Below are positions 62,615 through 64,000 of a DNA stretch of 64,000 bases, piece by piece; the stretch's first letter is position 1; every line of letters begins with the position of its first letter. Made by a program: the position numbers and the translations under genes. Source of the stretch: Colwellia sp. PAMC 20917 (GTDB lineage Bacteria > Pseudomonadota > Gammaproteobacteria > Enterobacterales > Alteromonadaceae); the NCBI RefSeq assembly GCF_001767295.1, contig NZ_CP014944.1, positions 4,526,001 through 4,590,000 of the forward strand, in the 5' to 3' direction. The notes beneath the pieces are model-generated. The model saw nothing but the letters and a program-made list of their open reading frames with translations. It was not told where the DNA came from and searched no databases.

Positions 62615-64000
62615 ATGCAAAATTTGAATAAATCGGTCATTTTATTTGTTGACGATGAACCCGCTATTTTAAGATCGCTACAACGTATTGCGGGTAAAGT
62701 GGATGCGACTATTTTAACGGCTGCTAGCGGCGGTGAAGCACTTGAGGTGATTAAAGAATGTCATGTTGATGTCATTGTTTCTGATATCAATATGCCCAAT
62801 ATGGACGGTAATCAGTTACTTGAACAAGTTGCTCAAATTTCACCGGAAACTGTTCGTATTGTTTTAACCGGATGCGACAACATGGATACGGTACTTAATG
62901 CGATTAATTCAGGGCACATTTGGGGGTTTTTACATAAACCTTGGGATAATTTCGAACTTATTGTTAAGTTAAAGCAAGCATTACAGCTCCAGCATATACT
63001 TGCTGAACGTACTTTAATGCGAAGAACGATTGATCAATACCAAAAATATCACAAAGCAAAATTTGAAGGCTTTATTGGCGATTCAATTCCGATGCAATTT
63101 GTTTATTCTTGTATCGAACAAAGCGCTCCCAGCAGTGCCTCTGTATTTATTACTGGGCCTAGTGGCTCAGGAAAAGAAGTTGCTGCACAGGCAATTCATC
63201 GCTTAAGTAAAAGAAAAAATGGGCCTTTTATTGCGCTCAATTGTGCCGCTATACCCTCAGAACTGATGGAATCAGAAATTTTTGGTCACATCAAAGGAGC
63301 ATTCTCCGGTGCTGTTTCAAATCGTGACGGTGCAGCGTCATTGGCCAACGGCGGCAGCTTATTTCTTGATGAAATTGGTGAAATGGATATCAGTTTACAG
63401 GCTAAATTATTACGTTTTATTCAAACAGGTTGTTTTCAAAAGGTCGGTAGCGGTAAAGAAGAAAAAGTAGATATTCGTTTTATCAGTGCAACCAATCGAG
63501 ACCCTCAAGTTGCCATTGATGAAAAGAAACTACGTGAAGATCTCTTTTATCGGCTCAATGTTATTTCTATTGCGTTACCCGCTTTAAATGAACGTGGTAG
63601 TGATATTGTGAAGTTAGCCGAATATTTCTTAAGCCACTTTAGTAAAATTGAAGAAAAAGTTTTTGCGGGTTTCTCAACTAAGGCTGAGGTATTAATTACA
63701 TCGTACTCTTGGCCAGGTAATGTTAGACAACTGCAAAATATTATTCATAGCGCAACAATTATGTCTGAAGGACCCTTAATTTCTGAACAAGTGATTGTTC
63801 AGCAACTTGGTCGACAGTTTAAACAGCCTGCTCTTGCAACACCCCCCGCGCAACAGGCGGTTATCTCGACACCGGATGATATCAATATGCAGACACCGAT
63901 GCTCAATACAGCTAATTTAACACCTTCAATAATTACCTTAGCTGACGTCGAAAAGCATGCCATTGAACAAGCAATTGCATTGTGTGAAGATAACATTGTC
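62615..64000 (+). CDS. Sigma54-dependent response regulator (HnoC-like; 3' end outside window)
   Basis: The visible 462 residues comprise a receiver domain (LFVDDEPAILRSLQRIAG; phospho-acceptor Asp57 in VIVSDINMPNMDG) and an AAA+ sigma54-interaction domain. The latter has Walker A GPSGSGKEVAAQAIHRL, the sigma54-contact loop GAFSGAV, Walker B GGSLFLDEIGEMD and the Arg-finger region DLFYRLNVISIALPAL. The DNA-binding Fis-type helix-turn-helix is expected just beyond the window, where LADVEKHAIEQAIALCEDN begins. AAGGA precedes the ATG. Divergent from the H-NOX operon, it fits HnoC of Shewanella. It is also the only sigma54 activator in the window, making it a candidate for the nearby exopolysaccharide promoters. 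Confidence 0.93.
   Translation, partial: MQNLNKSVILFVDDEPAILRSLQRIAGKVDATILTAASGGEALEVIKECHVDVIVSDINMPNMDGNQLLEQVAQISPETVRIVLTGCDNMDTVLNAINSGHIWGFLHKPWDNFELIVKLKQALQLQHILAERTLMRRTIDQYQKYHKAKFEGFIGDSIPMQFVYSCIEQSAPSSASVFITGPSGSGKEVAAQAIHRLSKRKNGPFIALNCAAIPSELMESEIFGHIKGAFSGAVSNRDGAASLANGGSLFLDEIGEMDISLQAKLLRFIQTGCFQKVGSGKEEKVDIRFISATNRDPQVAIDEKKLREDLFYRLNVISIALPALNERGSDIVKLAEYFLSHFSKIEEKVFAGFSTKAEVLITSYSWPGNVRQLQNIIHSATIMSEGPLISEQVIVQQLGRQFKQPALATPPAQQAVISTPDDINMQTPMLNTANLTPSIITLADVEKHAIEQAIALCEDNIV

Overview
The window looks like chromosome of a marine gammaproteobacterium of the Alteromonadales type (Colwellia/Thalassotalea-like). This rests on the AT-rich composition, on a RadD helicase that aligns along its whole length with the enterobacterial protein, on Shewanella/Vibrio-type H-NOX genes, and on marine families such as LruC-domain, DUF3297 and SLC45-like sugar transporters. 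The genus is inference from family recognition.

Layout. 1-7.6 kb: glycogen and alpha-glucan metabolism. glgP and glgB (the latter cut by the window edge) run leftward. A LacI-family regulator and a sugar MFS transporter follow, with near-identical ATACGTAT-centred palindromes in front of glgP/lacI and in front of the transporter. 7.8-10.7 kb: a tRNA-Ser(UGA) followed by tandem decayed copies of its 3' half, each with its own terminator, then radD. 11.1-11.8 kb: a PEP-CTERM surface protein with a sigma54-type promoter.

12.1-36.9 kb: a complete Lap-type surface adhesion system. It comprises a ~5450-residue adhesin with 46 tandem repeats of exactly 104 residues, a type I secretion ABC protein, membrane-fusion protein and TolC-like channel, an OmpA-like lipoprotein, a LapG-type periplasmic protease and a LapD-type c-di-GMP receptor with degenerate GGDEF and EAL domains. 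By homology, c-di-GMP bound by LapD sequesters LapG and keeps the adhesin on the surface; when c-di-GMP falls, LapG cuts the adhesin off.

37-45 kb: housekeeping and mixed genes (mlaA, an RND/MMPL exporter, trxC, ptrB, an ATP-grasp enzyme, a DUF3297 protein). 45.5-59.2 kb: a leftward exopolysaccharide region with wza, wzz, wzy-like, sugar transferase, WecG-type, pyruvyl-transferase and glycosyltransferase genes, plus a large secreted protein with a beta-solenoid, an ice-binding-like domain and an LruC domain. Each of the five transcription units here has a -24/-12 sigma54 promoter and, 50-120 bp further upstream, one or more copies of a palindromic ATTTTGCAAAAT-like box. 59.5-64 kb: an H-NOX nitric-oxide sensing module: histidine kinase, H-NOX, a response regulator with a decayed HD-GYP domain, and a divergent sigma54-dependent response regulator cut by the window end.

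Taken together, 11-64 kb reads as a biofilm region combining an adhesin, exopolysaccharide, candidate matrix proteins, and c-di-GMP and NO sensing. The strongest candidate for something undescribed is the coordinated sigma54 regulon with its ATTTTGCAAAAT boxes and the secreted solenoid/ice-binding-like/LruC protein inside it. The neighbouring sigma54 activator is an obvious but unproven candidate for its regulator.
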